64,000 nt of DNA from Tetradesmus obliquus (Eukaryota > Chlorophyta > Chlorophyceae > Sphaeropleales > Scenedesmaceae). A model generated the notes under the pieces. It saw only the letters and a list, made by a program, of their open reading frames with translations, was not told where the DNA came from and did not search any database. This document shows, piece after piece, positions 22,741 to 34,559 of the stretch (its first letter is position 1; every line of letters begins with the position of its first letter). A program made the translations under genes and the position numbers. The stretch spans positions 744,001 through 808,000 of the forward strand of contig CP126195.1 of assembly GCA_030272155.1 (NCBI GenBank). The letters are read 5' to 3'.

Positions 22741-24227
22741 ATGATGAGCTTTTCCCGCTCCCACTGCGCCAAGGCACCACGCAACTATGGCTGCAGCAAG
22801 GGCGCGTACACAAGCGGGCCAAGATTCAAGAAGGACACCATCAAGTCCCGCATCATCAGCGCAGCTCAGGCCCTGCTGACGCCCAGTGGCCCCACGCACT
22901 GCCCGGTGGACCCCGACTTTTCCGTGTCCCCCAGGACGCTGGAGCGCTTCACCGTTACTGTGCTGCTCACTGCCCTGGGCTGCTACTCCCTCCAAGAGTA
23001 CTTCGAAGCTGCTGGGCACATCGACAACGAGCACCACTGGCCGCAGGTGAGAGCAGCACAGCAGCAGCTTTGCAGCTCCTCAGGGCAGCTGCCATGCACT
23101 GCCTGGCCTTGTTTCACTGCTGAAAGTAAAGAAAAGCAACGTAGGTATGTATCACATGATTTCCATGCCATCACACTACCAGTCTCCGACCCCAGCTGAC
23201 ATGCTGTCTGCTTCTGCTGTTTGCCCGGCTGCTGCTGCAGGTGGAGGCGCCCAGTGATGAGGAGTGTGAGGCAGCAGGCTGGCCCTTCACCACCACCACC
23301 ACCACCACCACCCCTCCTGCCCTGCAGGCCGAGTCCACATCTGCACTGCAGGAGGAGTCCACCACCACCACCCTGCAGGCCGAGGCCACCCCTGCCCTGC
23401 TGCCTGCCACCACTGCTGACAGCCTGCCTGCCACGGCTGACAGCAGCATTGCAGCTGAGGCAGCAGCAGGCCTGGCTGCCATTACTACCACCACCCTACA
23501 GGCCGAGTCCACACCTGCGCTGCTGCCTGCTACCGCTGCTGACGGCCCGCCTGTCGCAACGGACAGTAGCATTGCTATCGAGGCAGCAGCAGGCTTGATT
23601 GCCACCCTCACCAGCACCAGCACCACCACCAGCAGCAGCAGCGCTTCCACAGCCACCATCCTGCTGCCTGCCATCGACTCCTTCAAGGAGTGGAGGAAGT
23701 TCCCTTTCTTCACTGCCAGCCACACCTGTACTGCTGCTGACAGCAAGCCAATGGCAATTCACACGCCTGCGGCTGTGGCTGCTGCCACACCAACATTCTT
23801 TGTGTATGTGGAGGCTGACAGCAGCAGCGACTGTGCACCTGTCGCTCCAGTCTGCTGCAGCACACTGCACCAGCAGCAGCAGCCAGAACAGGCTGATGCA
23901 GCAGGTGCAGAGGGCCACACCTGCCACAGCCTTGCGCCTGCTGCTGCAGCAGCACCAGCAGGCAAAGCCAAACAGCAGCTGCTGCAGCTGCAACAGCCAT
24001 CTGCTAGCTGTGACACAGCTGCAGAGCTGGCAGGTGTGGCTGACAACTTGCAGCAGCAGCATGCCCTGCACGTGCACCGCCTGCCTGCAGCAGCAAAAGC
24101 AGCAGCAGTTGCGGTGGGTGGTGGTGGCAGGTTCAGCAGCAAGGCATCTAGCTGGCTGCGGCATGTATCATGCAAGCTGTTCAGCTGTGGGGCTGGCAGC
24201 AGCCTGAGCAGGGTGGGCTGGATGTAG
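22741..24227 (+). CDS. Unidentified protein with Thr/Ala/Gln-rich repeats
   Basis: Two exons, 22741-23046 and 23241-24227, join in phase 0 through GTGAGAG and CTGCAG splice sites (430 aa). The first ATG of the ATGATG pair at 22741 is taken as the start; an in-frame ATG at 22645 would add 32 residues. Exon 1 looks folded: GPRFKKDTIKSRIISAAQAL, LERFTVTVLLTALGCYSL, EYFEAAGHIDNEHHWP. Exon 2 begins VEAPSDEECEAAGWPF, then has a run of eight Thr and imperfect repeats of TTTTLQAEXTPALLPATXAD (X varies). The rest is Ala/Gln-rich with a conserved-looking stretch IDSFKEWRKFPFFTASH. No membrane segment or signal peptide is evident. I do not recognise the family. Confidence 0.55.
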
Positions 24228-24900
24228 GCAGTTGTCGCTGGCTGCTGGTAGTGTTGAGCACCAGTGATATGTCATGGTTGGTCAGCGTTGTTGCTGGCCT
24301 CCTGTTGTTGATTGTTGTTGATTGTTGTTGATTGTTGTGGTTTGTTGTTGGCCTCCCGCTGTGTTGGTTGTTGGCATTGTTTGTTGTAGGTTGTCGCTTG
24401 CACGCATATGCATTGGGGTTGCATCATCATGGCTCATGTCACACACACGCACACTATGCAACGCCACCAAAACACATGTTGCAGGAAACATCTGCTCTTC
24501 TATCCAGCTGCATCAGCCGCCATGCTTGGTATGTCAGCAGCCTGTCCCAGTGTATCCTTTGTCGGCCAGACATCCAGGCATTCAAGCTGCATGTAGAAAT
24601 ACACATGGCTGAGCCAAGGCCAGTGACCGCCTCAATCAACTACCTGTGACGATAACCTTACGTGTGGCACTCAGCAGAAACCATTGCTTGGCAGTAACAC
24701 ATCAGCTTACACACTGCGTGATATGCCAACATCACAAGGTACATCAGCACAGCCATCACATCACCTTGCTCTAGGGCGCTTTGATCTGCTGCCCAATAAG
24801 TGCTGCTGCCGTTTTTTTGCTGGCTGGTCCTGTCTAAAAGCGCTCTCACCTCCTGCTGCCCAAACTCCAGTCAAAGGCCAAGCCGTATCCACCCATGCTG
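24228..24900. other. Convergent intergenic region with a TTGTTGA minisatellite
   Basis: It separates the 3' ends of the 22741 gene (plus) and the GNL1-like gene (minus). A TTGTTGATTG minisatellite occupies about 24302-24352. No coding exon was found. Confidence 0.6.
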
Positions 24901-27900
24901 TCAAGCAGGCGGCAGGAAAGCCAGGCCCATGCCTTGCTGCCCGCCTAGTGCCGCACGCAGCAGCCAGTTTGCGGCCCTGCAGCAGCATACAGCACAGAAA
25001 GCAAAGGCACCGTCAGGCTGGCCTACAACATCACCAGCAACCTTGCAAACCAAAGCATCCAAAGCATCCAGTGCACACAAACCTTCCGCCCTCACCAACT
25101 GAGTACATAGCATCAACAGTGCACCAGAACATATATGCAAGCATCTGCAAAAGCCTCTCACCTGTACGTGTCCAGCCGCCCGCTGCGTGGCAGCACCCAG
25201 TGCCGCTTCTCAGCCAACGCCTCACACAGCACCCAGGGCGACCAGCCGTCAGCACCTCCCTGCACCACCACACTGCTGCTGCCGCTGCTGCTGTTGTTCA
25301 CAGCTGTGTGGCTCTCGCTGTCGTTGGCATCTTCATGCACCTGCACCTCCAGCTGCTGCTGCTGCTGCTGTGGTTCGCCTGGCTTGCTCAGTGCCAGCCG
25401 CTGCTGCAGCCTGGGCCAGCTGGCTGAGGCCAGGTAGCGCACCACTGCATACGGCTGGCGGCAGCTGGCAATCGGGTAGCTGCCAAACAGCACCTGCGCA
25501 GCATGTGTGTGCGGCAGCAACAAAGAGCAGCACAGCGTGTGTAACAGTGGGACATGCTGCATGTGCACAGAGCATACCAGCACTAGGTGTGGAAGGCTGT
25601 CAAGCAGCGCATGCACCAGGGCGGACGCCAGTAGTATTCAAAACCACCAATCCACATACATGTAGCCTGTCAAGCAACACGCGCAGCAAATGAAGCCACA
25701 CCTGCATTGGCAGCGACACGTCCAGCCGGGGAAACACGATGCCGGGGCAGTCGCACAGCACCAGCCTGCTGCTCATGAAGTGCGTCTGGTAGTGCTTGGT
25801 GCGCCCAGGGTGGCACGACACAGCAACCCTGCACCACGTAAAACACAGCAGTGACACATCAGTCAGCCCACTCAGCTCAACGCCACTATGAGGTTGCGCA
25901 TGCTGCACTATAAGACAGCCTGTGCGGCGCTCAGTGCTGCCGCCAGCAAAGGAGCAGTGGAGGCAGCAGCAGCTTGCAACCCGTGCCAAATGCACATGCC
26001 CAGCTTGCAGGCAGCTGCCAAACATGCATGATTGATACATGATTGCAGTAGGGGCCACAGCTCACCTGTGTGTGCCCAGCAGTGCATTTAGCGTGCTGCT
26101 CTTGCCCACATTGGGCTCCCCCAGCAACCCCACCACCACAGGCCCGGCATCATGCTGCCAGCTGAGCGCAGCAGCAACACCAGCTGCTGCTGCAGCTGCA
26201 TCCGCTGCTGCTGCTGCGCCATCTGCGCTGCTTGCAGCAGCAGTTGCATCAGCAGTGCGGCTACTGCCACTGCTGCTGGCTGCAATAGGTGCTGCCGCAG
26301 TCTTGGAAGACAGCTGTCGCTCCAAGGTGAGCCCTTCTAACAGCTCATGCACAGCCGGCGCTTCCTCATCACTCTCACTCTCTTCGTCACTGTCAACTCT
26401 CCTGTCACTCCTGCCAGCACCATCAGCCTTGCTGGCTGCAGCCAAGCCAGCCTGCCCAAGCTTGACACTGCCCCGCCCTGCTGATAATGCTGCTGCAGCT
26501 CTGCTGCTGGGCTTGCGTGCCTGGTGCTGCTGCTGCTGTTGCTGCTTGGCTCTGCTGCTGCCGCCGCTTCTCTTGCCTGCTTTCCTAGAGCCAGCCTTCC
26601 TGCCTGGCTTCATGCTCCAATCATCACCAGCATCACTGTCAGCATCACTGCCAGCATCATTGCCGCTGCCTGCTGCATCCAACGCTGCCTCATCTTCTGT
26701 GTCAACGCTGCTGTCCACGTCTGACTGTGTCTCGGCATCTGTGTGCTGCTGCTGCAGGTGGCGCTTGGCATGCAAGTTGCGCCGCAGGGACTCGGCCAGC
26801 AAGCCATCTGCACGTTGCGGCAGTGACGCGTCACGCCGGGAGGGATTGAGGTTGTTAGACGGTTAATACATGTAACAGCACGTCGCACCAAGCCAGCAGC
26901 AAGTGGCATGATTGGCAGGTAGCAATGCAGTCTCAGCCTGCTACACAGAAAATAGATGCAGATCACATGATGCAAGCACTGCTGCTCAGGCAGCAGACAC
27001 CGTGGACAAGCAGTGCGTGCCAGCTGCAACTCATCAGCTAGGCACCAGTTGGGCGGACGACACCATTGGCAACTGGCACGCGTCATCACGCAAAACGCTC
27101 CACACAACAGCCAGCCAAGACTGCCTCAACGACTCAAGCGCCCCAACCCAATTATTTGATTGCGCACCTATGCTGCTGCCGATGAAGTCCTGCACCAGCA
27201 CCTGCTGGCCCCCACGCTCCACACGCTGCTGCAGCACAACCTCCAGCAACTGCAGCAGGCACACATACAGCAGCAGACAAAACACCAAATAACATTAGGA
27301 GAGCATGCATATGACGTGGTTTCCCTGCAGGAAGAATGTATGTTGTACTGCATGCGTGCACATCTGCGCACTTGCCATGCCAACAAGGCAAGGTGCTTTT
27401 GGTCAATCAAATGCAGCTTGCCCAGGAAGCACCAGCAGTCATCTCAGCTGTATGGCAGCACGATTATGCACAGCTGCTGCTGCATGTTCCGGCGAAAGCA
27501 GAGGCCATGTTCGCTGCGCAGCCAAGATTGGACCAGCACCAACACTCACCTGCCTAGCTGCCGCCTCTGCCTGCCCTGCTGCTGCAGACACTGGCACTAC
27601 TGCCACGCCCGGCAGCTGCTGCTGCAGCCAGGTCTTCCAGGCTGCCGCTGCTGCTGCAGGCACCAGGTCACACTTGTTCAGCAGCAGCACCAGCGGCAGC
27701 CCGTGGTGCTGTGTGATGTGGCGGTACAGCGCATGGGAGAAGTGCAGCAGCGGGTTCCTGCAGCAGAGACAGCATAGCTGGCAGCGTCAGCACCAGCAGC
27801 CGATGTACAAAGTGCCTGCCAGCAGAACCACTAGCAGCAACTACAAACGCAGCCAATGCATTGCGTGACTGCATCTGAACAGCACGGCGTCAATCGGCTG

Positions 27901-29422
27901 GAGGTCCTGTGGCAAGCATGTGTGCTGTCGCGCTTCAGTCAACCGCAGCAGCAGCAGCCAGCTCAAGCAAGCGCTGCCATCCCATTACGCACCTCGCATC
28001 CACAATCATGAGCACCAGGTCACTCATCTCCAGCGTGCGCCACAGCTGCCGCCAGAACTCCAGCCGGCCCTCATAGAAGCTCAGCCGGCCGACACCCCCG
28101 GCACGCGCGCTGCTGCCAAAAGCACCAGCAGCAGCAGCAGCAGCAGTGCTGGCAGCTGATACATCCGCAGCTGCTGGGCCACCTGCATCCGCTGTTGCTG
28201 CTGCTGCCTTGTGCAGCAACCCCTGCTGCCACTGCAGGAAGCTCTGCTCCTCTAGCGCATGCAGCTCCTCAGCAGAGCTCACCACACCCTGCAGCAGCAG
28301 CAGCAGCAGCAGCAGCAGCGGCAGGGCTGTTTCAGAGTGCGGGCGCAACAGGCAGTGAGTGCTGTTGCTCGGGTTGCCTTTCTGCCTATGACTTCTGGCG
28401 CTGCTGTGCTGGCCTCGTACACCTGGAGCGACGTGAGAGCTTTGTGCAGATGACCCTTACATGCTGTTGCAGATCACAGCCCTTTTTCTAGCTTGAGCTG
28501 GCATCACGTGCTGCATCCTGGTAAGGCGGCTGGCTGAAAGGTACATGTGCCAAATTTCCCTCTGCTCACCTGCCAGGCTGGCCTGGTCGGCATGTCTAGC
28601 GCAAAGCCCTCAGGCGTGAACCCCACTTCAGCAGGATCTAAGCGCGGCATGTACACCACACCCGCAGCTGCTGCTGGTGTGGATGCCTCAGCAGCCGTTG
28701 CTGCACTGTTGTCAGTGCCTTGTATCGGCTCTGCTGCTGCTTCAGCTGCAGCTGCTGGGCCAGCAGCGGTGAAAGGGGCCGCAGGAAGTGCTACCAGGGG
28801 CCGGTACTGCAATGGCTGTGTGGGGTCGTCAGCAGTACTGTCACGCGCTCGTTGCTGCTGGCGGTGCTGCTGTTGTGTGCCAGCCGGGGCACAAGGTATG
28901 CTGCCTGTAGCCGCAGGTGCTTTGCCTGCCTGCAGGTTGGTGTTGTTGCTGCTGCTGCCATTGGTTGCACTGCCTTGCTGCTGCTCCTCATCCGAGGACT
29001 CAGCTGCTGCGCCCTTCTGCTGCCGCTTCCATTTCAGGTACTCCTGCAGCCATGACCAGTAAGCCCAGCCAGCCGCACATGTGAAGCAGGCACCACCACC
29101 TGCGCTTTTTGGGGCACGCAAAAGCAAATGCAGAACTCCCAGCACTGCACTTGCAGGAAAGCTGCTGCAGGATTGATATTGGCAGTATGTTGCAGTTCAA
29201 ACCACTGGCTGCGGCTGGGTGCATGACTGTGCCAAGCCAGCGACGCTTTACAGTCCCTCTTGCAGGAGGACTCACCTTTTTTGCCTTGGCGCTGAACGCT
29301 CCTTGGCTACGTTGCCAGGCATGAGAGCCATCATCTGCTGCTGCTTGCGCCGGTGCTTCGCTAGCACCTGCCTGCCTACGTGGCAGTTTGTCCGCTTGCT
29401 TTTTGGACCTATGCTGTGGCAT
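24901..29422 (-). CDS. GNL1-type circularly permuted GTPase (HSR1/MMR1 class)
   Basis: Nine exons join in phase: 29422-29276, 29043-28570, 28288-27993, 27757-27550, 27249-27168, 26807-26066, 25828-25702, 25493-25162 and 24976-24901 (2,484 nt, 827 aa). G motifs occur in permuted order: NKCD (G4, 333-336), GEPNVGKSS (G1, 632-640), then DCPG (G3, 676-679). Other GNL1-like blocks are the basic start MPQHRSKKQADKL, LSFYEGRLEFWRQLWRTLEM, SDLVLMIVDAR, CHPGRTKHYQTHF, GSYPIASCRQPYAVVRYL, CEALAEKRHW, and DTYRAANWLLRAALGG close to the C-terminus. Relatives act in ribosome biogenesis or nucleolar processes; that role is inferred from family. An acidic, Ser/Ala-rich insert of roughly 200 residues sits between the G4 and G1 parts and makes the protein longer than animal GNL1. 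A CTG run abuts the exon 3 acceptor. Confidence 0.92.
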
Positions 29423-30437
29423 GATGGCTGCCTCCCGCTTTGTCAGCTGCTGACGGGAGCTGTCACATGCATAAATCCAGTGATGTAGGTGCTGCAGCGA
29501 CAACTGAGGCAGTTGTTGGCCTGTAAGGACGCAGTCAGCAGGTTGTTAGGGGTTCCTTAGATCACAGGCTACAGATACTGCGGTTGCACGCAGGGAGCTG
29601 CTAGCCTGACAGTGGCAGTACATCATTGCTGCCGCAGCAATGCTCAGCGAGCCTGACAGTCAGCAGACACTGCACAACGTCTATTAAGCACGGTTACTGC
29701 TTCATACTTACCAGTTCTTGCGTAAAGCGCATCAAGCACCTCAGTGCAAAGGCATCAGCTGCCAACACCAGTTCCCACCTGTCGCACAACCTGCTCCTCC
29801 CACACAACTGCGTGGCACTGGGCATGTTATCAACGAAAGAAGTTTTGAAGACATGTGTCTGATATTTGCCCCATTCAAACTTGTCAGCTGACAGGGGTTT
29901 GCCGTGCCTTGCAGGGTTCTTTCGAGCTTCGTTGGCAAGGTCACTGCCCGAGCTACACTCTGGCAGATCAACAAAGGAACAGCATCTTAAGCGGGTGCCG
30001 TTTGACAAGCTGTGGGATCGTTGACAATTTGCACGACTTGGTCTCCCTCGCACACGCACACGCATCCACTACTCCGTCAGGCACGCTGATTGAGCTAAAA
30101 AGATAGCGTATAACAGCAATAGTAGTGACCTTGTAACACGTGCACGCAGCTAAACACGTCTCTTCAGTTCGCAGGAGGACAGTAGAAGGTGAGTGAAGCA
30201 ACGATATGCTGTTCTCTAAGATGGCTTTGTCTTACTTGTCAACCGGCTTGTTAGCAGGCGAAGCAACCATTTGTTTGACTATGATGGCTCTGCATGTAGC
30301 AGGCCTGCAGGCGTGCCGCTGTCCAACAGCATCAGCACCTCAACACCTGTTGGAACTGCCACTGCCGCCATACAGGCCCCAAAGGGCTTTCAAGGAGCTC
30401 GTACCTCACAGCAGTAATATATCAGCACTCATCCATC
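29423..30437. promoter_or_regulatory. Divergent intergenic region between the GNL1-like gene and VTI1
   Basis: 1,015 bp separate two opposite starts, so both promoters should lie here. A 123-codon frame on the minus strand (29694-30065) is not Gln/Ala-rich, unlike most chance frames here, and contains ARKNPARHGKPLSADKFEWG. It could be a small gene or transposon remnant, but nothing else supports it. No promoter box is recognised. Confidence 0.4.
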
Positions 30438-32739
30438 ATGGATGACCCCACTGCTCTGTTCCGCCAGTACGAGACAGACTACTGCAACAAAAGCACAGAC
30501 ATTTCTCGCAAGATAACATCCATAGCCAGCCTCACAGGAGGTGGGGGTCGGATAACTTGGAAAGCTGCACAGGCCTGACCACTGCTTGTGCTTCTGATTG
30601 CTGCTTCTTTTTCTGGTACCTGCAGCTCTCTTGTGCTATATAGACAGCAACAGTGCCGTTGTGTAGGTGAAGTGTCGGGCAGGGTGCACTGTTAGCCTGT
30701 CGCATGCAAGCCCAATATAAATATGCGGTGCCTAGCTGATGCACTTGTTCTGCATGTTTGACTGCTGCTGCAGAGCTGCGGAGGAAGAAAGTGTCAGAGA
30801 TTGAGGCAGATGTCAGGGAAGCAGACAATGTGGTGAGCTTCCTGCAAGAGTAGCTGTGTAACGCACACCTGCAGCAGCAGCTGCAGCTGTGAAAAAGGAG
30901 GCTTTACGCTAGTTGAGCATGGTTGAAGTGTTGCAGCTGAGCAGCATCAGCTGAGTGCTCACTGCAAATGGGCGGCTGAGCGTCGAAGCTGGAGCAGCAG
31001 TCTGTGAACAAGTTGGACCAGCACTTGCAGGAACAGCACTTGCAGGAACAGCTGCCCCTGGAGAGAAAAAATACCAGTTGTGCGCGCTTATACAGTGATA
31101 ACCTGTTTTTTATGAGCAGTAGCAGCAGATGACTTTGGGGCTGCAGTTCTCGCTGCTTCCAGTTCTGCTGCCAACTGCATGCTGCCCCCAACCGCCTGCT
31201 GCTGCTGCCGCATGCTGCTGCCGCCGCTGCTGCTGCTGCTGCTGCCGCCAGGTCAAGCGCATGGACATGGAGGCGCGCAGCCTGGCCCCTGACAAGGGCC
31301 GGCCGCTGCTGAACAAGGTGCGGGAGTACAAGGCTGACCTGGCATCACTGCGGGAGCAGCTCAAGCAGGCGGCAGCAGGTGAGGCTGTGTTTAAGGGTGC
31401 TGGGAAGAGGAGGAGGGTGGGGCAGCGGTATGGCAGGCAGGCTGGTAGCAGCAGACTGCCAGGCAGGCTGACCTGGCGTCACTGCGGGAGCAGCTCAAGC
31501 AGGCGGCAGCAGGTAAGGCTATGTCGTCGTGCGCGGGTGTGCAGCAGGGGAGAGGGGGAGGGTGGGCAGTGAGCAGGCAGGCTAGAAGCAGCAGACTGCC
31601 AAGCACGCTGATGTTGCCTAATCTTAAGAGCAGCTCGAGCGGCAGCAGGTAAGGGTGCTGAGGCCAGTAGGCAGGCCCGTAGCAGCAGCAGACTGCTAGG
31701 AAGGCTGGCAGCAGCTTTGCACATGGCGTGAACTGGAGTTTGCCGTATGCTAATGCCGTGCTTGATGCAGCCAACCATCCTGCAGGTATGCACTGTTGCC
31801 GATGCTGCTTCCTCTTCTGCTGCAGGTGGTGGCAGCGAGGATGCAGCAGCGCGTGCAGAGCTAGGCCTTGGTGACAACTACTACAGCACCAGCGCAGGGC
31901 AGCGCGACCGCATGCTGGCTGCCACGGAGCGCATGCAGAAAACCTCAGACAGGCTGCAGGTCGGCAAGCAGCAGCTGGCAGAGACTGAGGTGAGCAGAGC
32001 AATCAGCATGATGTTAGGCTTCTTCTGCGTGTTAGCTGCGGTTCCTGGATTTGTGCTTGTGAGGTTGTGCAGCAGCAGGCGTGTGGGGCTGTGCTTATGC
32101 AGCCTGTGACACTGCGGCACTGTAAACTCGCTCGCTTTTCCGTAGGCTTACTGCTACCAGGCTGCGCATGTCATGCAATGCTAGCCGAGTTGCGCGCATA
32201 CCTCCTTGCGCTGCTGCTCCTCCCTTTTGAGGAGGGCCCTTTTGAGGAGGGAGAACAGTCACAGTACTGATTCTGCTTACTTATGTGCTTGCAGGAGCTG
32301 GGCGTGACAATATTGCAGGACCTTGCGCGGCAGCGTGAGACCATCACGCATGCGCGCGACACGCTGCACGGCGCTGATGACAACATCAGCAAGGCGCGCA
32401 AGGTGAGGCTCTAAGTGAGTGAGCACGCCCGGCTGCATGTGCCAGGGTAGAGCTGGGCAGGCTTCTGTGGTGGTTCTGCCAGACAGGTTGTGTGATGCAC
32501 TGTGATACATTGCTGCTTGCACATGGCTGCTGCTGCGTGTGGCTGGGGCAGCTGCTACTTGCTGCACTGCACAGAGTTTGCTGCACTGCACCCTGCCTGC
32601 TTGCTTGTGCCTCTGCTGCTGCTGGCAGGTGCTGGGTACCATGAGCAAGCGCATCGTCCAGAACAAGATCATCATGTTTGGCATCGTTGCGTTCCTGCTG
32701 GCGGCCATCTTCCTTATCATCTATGTGAAGCTCAAGTGA
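30438..32739 (+). CDS. VTI1: VTI1-type Qb-SNARE
   Basis: Membrane-anchored SNARE for fusion in Golgi, endosome and vacuole traffic, pairing with Qa, Qc and R SNAREs. Six exons join in phase: 30438-30540, 30774-30832, 31252-31378, 31826-31989, 32295-32402 and 32629-32739 (672 nt, 223 aa, the normal family length). The N-terminal three-helix domain starts MDDPTALFRQYETDYCNKST, DISRKITSIASL, as in Vti1 proteins. The SNARE motif runs from about 135 to 198 and includes DLARQRETITHARDTLHGAD and NISKARKVLGTMSKRI. The C-terminal anchor is IIMFGIVAFLLAAIFLIIYV followed by KLK at the very end, so almost nothing lies on the lumenal side. Exon 3 has two donor-edge copies in the next intron. Confidence 0.95.
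31336..31648 (+). repeat. Three copies of the donor edge of VTI1 exon 3
   Basis: The end of exon 3 (DLASLREQLKQAAAG with donor GTGAGG at 31379) recurs with donors GTAAGG at 31513 and GTAAGG at 31649, spacing 134 and 136 bp. The second copy is nearly identical over ~47 bp; the third keeps only the last part. The shared flank (GCAGACTGCCA and GGCAGGC strings) shows that the unit is exon edge plus intron. Confidence 0.9.
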
Positions 32740-34559
32740 TGATGACCTGGCAGGGCTCAACTCATCCAAGCATGTTCTTGACTGAGCCATGCGGCTGGTT
32801 GCACAGCCACGCGGCAGCGACAGGTGCACCCACCACCTGAGCACTGGCGGCCTGTGTGCAGCGCTGGTGATCCCGTGCTTGCATCGAAGCTCTGACTGTA
32901 CTGCTGCTGCTGACGACATGTTCTAGCAGCTGCTCTTGTACTATGTTACTTGGAGAATGCTATGCATGCTTGCTTGTGTGGTATTGCTCTGCATGTTGTG
33001 GTGAAGCCTGCAACGCCAGAAATTTGGCATCTTTAGCGGGATGAGCAAATCAACAGCGCGTGACGCTTGCTGTTCATGCGTTTGAGCAGATTGACCGGGT
33101 TGACAGGTACTACAGCTTGTTGTGCTCGCTGGTCATGCGCTCAAACGGTTTTGAGCGAATGAAGCGAGCAAAACAAGCGGTGGTACATGCCACACGTTCA
33201 ATTCGTTTCAACGATTGAACAGCAAGTGCAGCAAGCGTTGTGCAGCGAGCTGCAGCCCAGCTGGGTGGTGCACCTAGTCACTAGGTGTGACCACGACCAG
33301 AAGCCTTTATATCTCAGCCTTCCCGTGGTATGTGCACCTGGTATACCTGTGTTCTGCTACTGAGCATATTATCATTCATTCTACGCAGTCTAATACGGCA
33401 TTTAGTAAGTCAACATTTTCCACCTGTACCACTGCAGTTGTGCACCCCATGGCGGGAGGCAGTGCCGAACATTGGAACATCAGATGTGGTTTCCGGCTGG
33501 CGCGGCTTGAAAATTCCTTGCTCTCTAGTTTTGAGTGCCATTTGGTTTAACTTTTTTCAATTGAAGCGTTGGCGGCGCGTTTGGAGAATGCGAGTAGGTG
33601 CCAACTGTCGTCACGCAGTCGCTGTCGCAGACCAAGCCGGCCGAGGTACCTGTAACCTGCCCAAAACACGACTGCCACTTTCCAAACGTTCACATAAACA
33701 AAATCATGGAATAAAAGCGTCGAATCACATACTCGCTCGAGAAGAATCGTTCAGACCTGCAGAACTTCAAACGGCAACAGCAGCCACTGCCAACATGTAC
33801 AGCAAGCCATCCGTGCGACTGGCAGTCTTCGGCTTTGCTACCCTTCTGTGCATGTGCTGAGCTGGAGGTGCGGCCTATCCAAGCAGCTGCTGCGTTTGCA
33901 GCTTGAACATGCCTACTTTGAGCACAGCAGCGAGTTTGCTTGCTGAGTCAGCTGTCAGCAAACACTGCTCCGCAACCATGCGCGGCAGTTGCAGCTGCAA
34001 CTGGCCCAGGTGTCTCTGTCTCCAGCTGAGCTCATTTCACTGCTGCTGCCGCCTATGCTGCTGCGTTTGCACGACACATGTGCAACACAACAACCTAACC
34101 AAGAAGACTACACTGTCAGCTTGCGCCACAGCACGCCAGGCAATGACATTACTTGCGGGCAGAAGGACTACAAGGGCAATCCGCAGCCCTTCTGCAGGGT
34201 GTTTTCAAGTGGTTGCTTGTTACATACCTCTGACGCCCTTGCTAGGCCTGTCATTGCCCTTTTGCATCGCACAAAGAATAGACTAAGTGCAAGCAGACTT
34301 GGCTGCTGCTGCTGTGCTGCTGTGCAGCGCATGGTGCTTGTTACAGGCTGAGCTTGCAAAGCCTGCCATGTGAACTAGCACCCCCAGCCAAGTCACAACC
34401 AGGCAGTACAACAACAGCCTTCATGGCACTGCAGGCGCAAGTGCAGGGCGCTTTATAGGCCATCAAATGACTACTAGTACATAGTATGTAGGAATACAGT
34501 AGATGTAAAACTGCAACACCATGTGACAACAGCCAAATACCATGTGACACCAGCCAGCA
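32740..34559. other. Gene-poor stretch with a cluster of palindromes
   Basis: No coding exons are supported. Three short inverted repeats sit close together: 33138-33157 (CGCTCAAACGGTTTTGAGCG, near-perfect), 33196-33220 (GTTCAAT...ATTGAAC) and 33271-33287 (CACCTAGTCACTAGGTG, perfect around a central C). They could form hairpins or mark an unrecognised mobile element. Confidence 0.5.

Noticed and set aside
29694..30065. 123-codon minus-strand frame between two divergent genes
   Set aside because: Not low complexity, so kept as a note in the intergenic entry, but neither family nor splice context supports a gene call.
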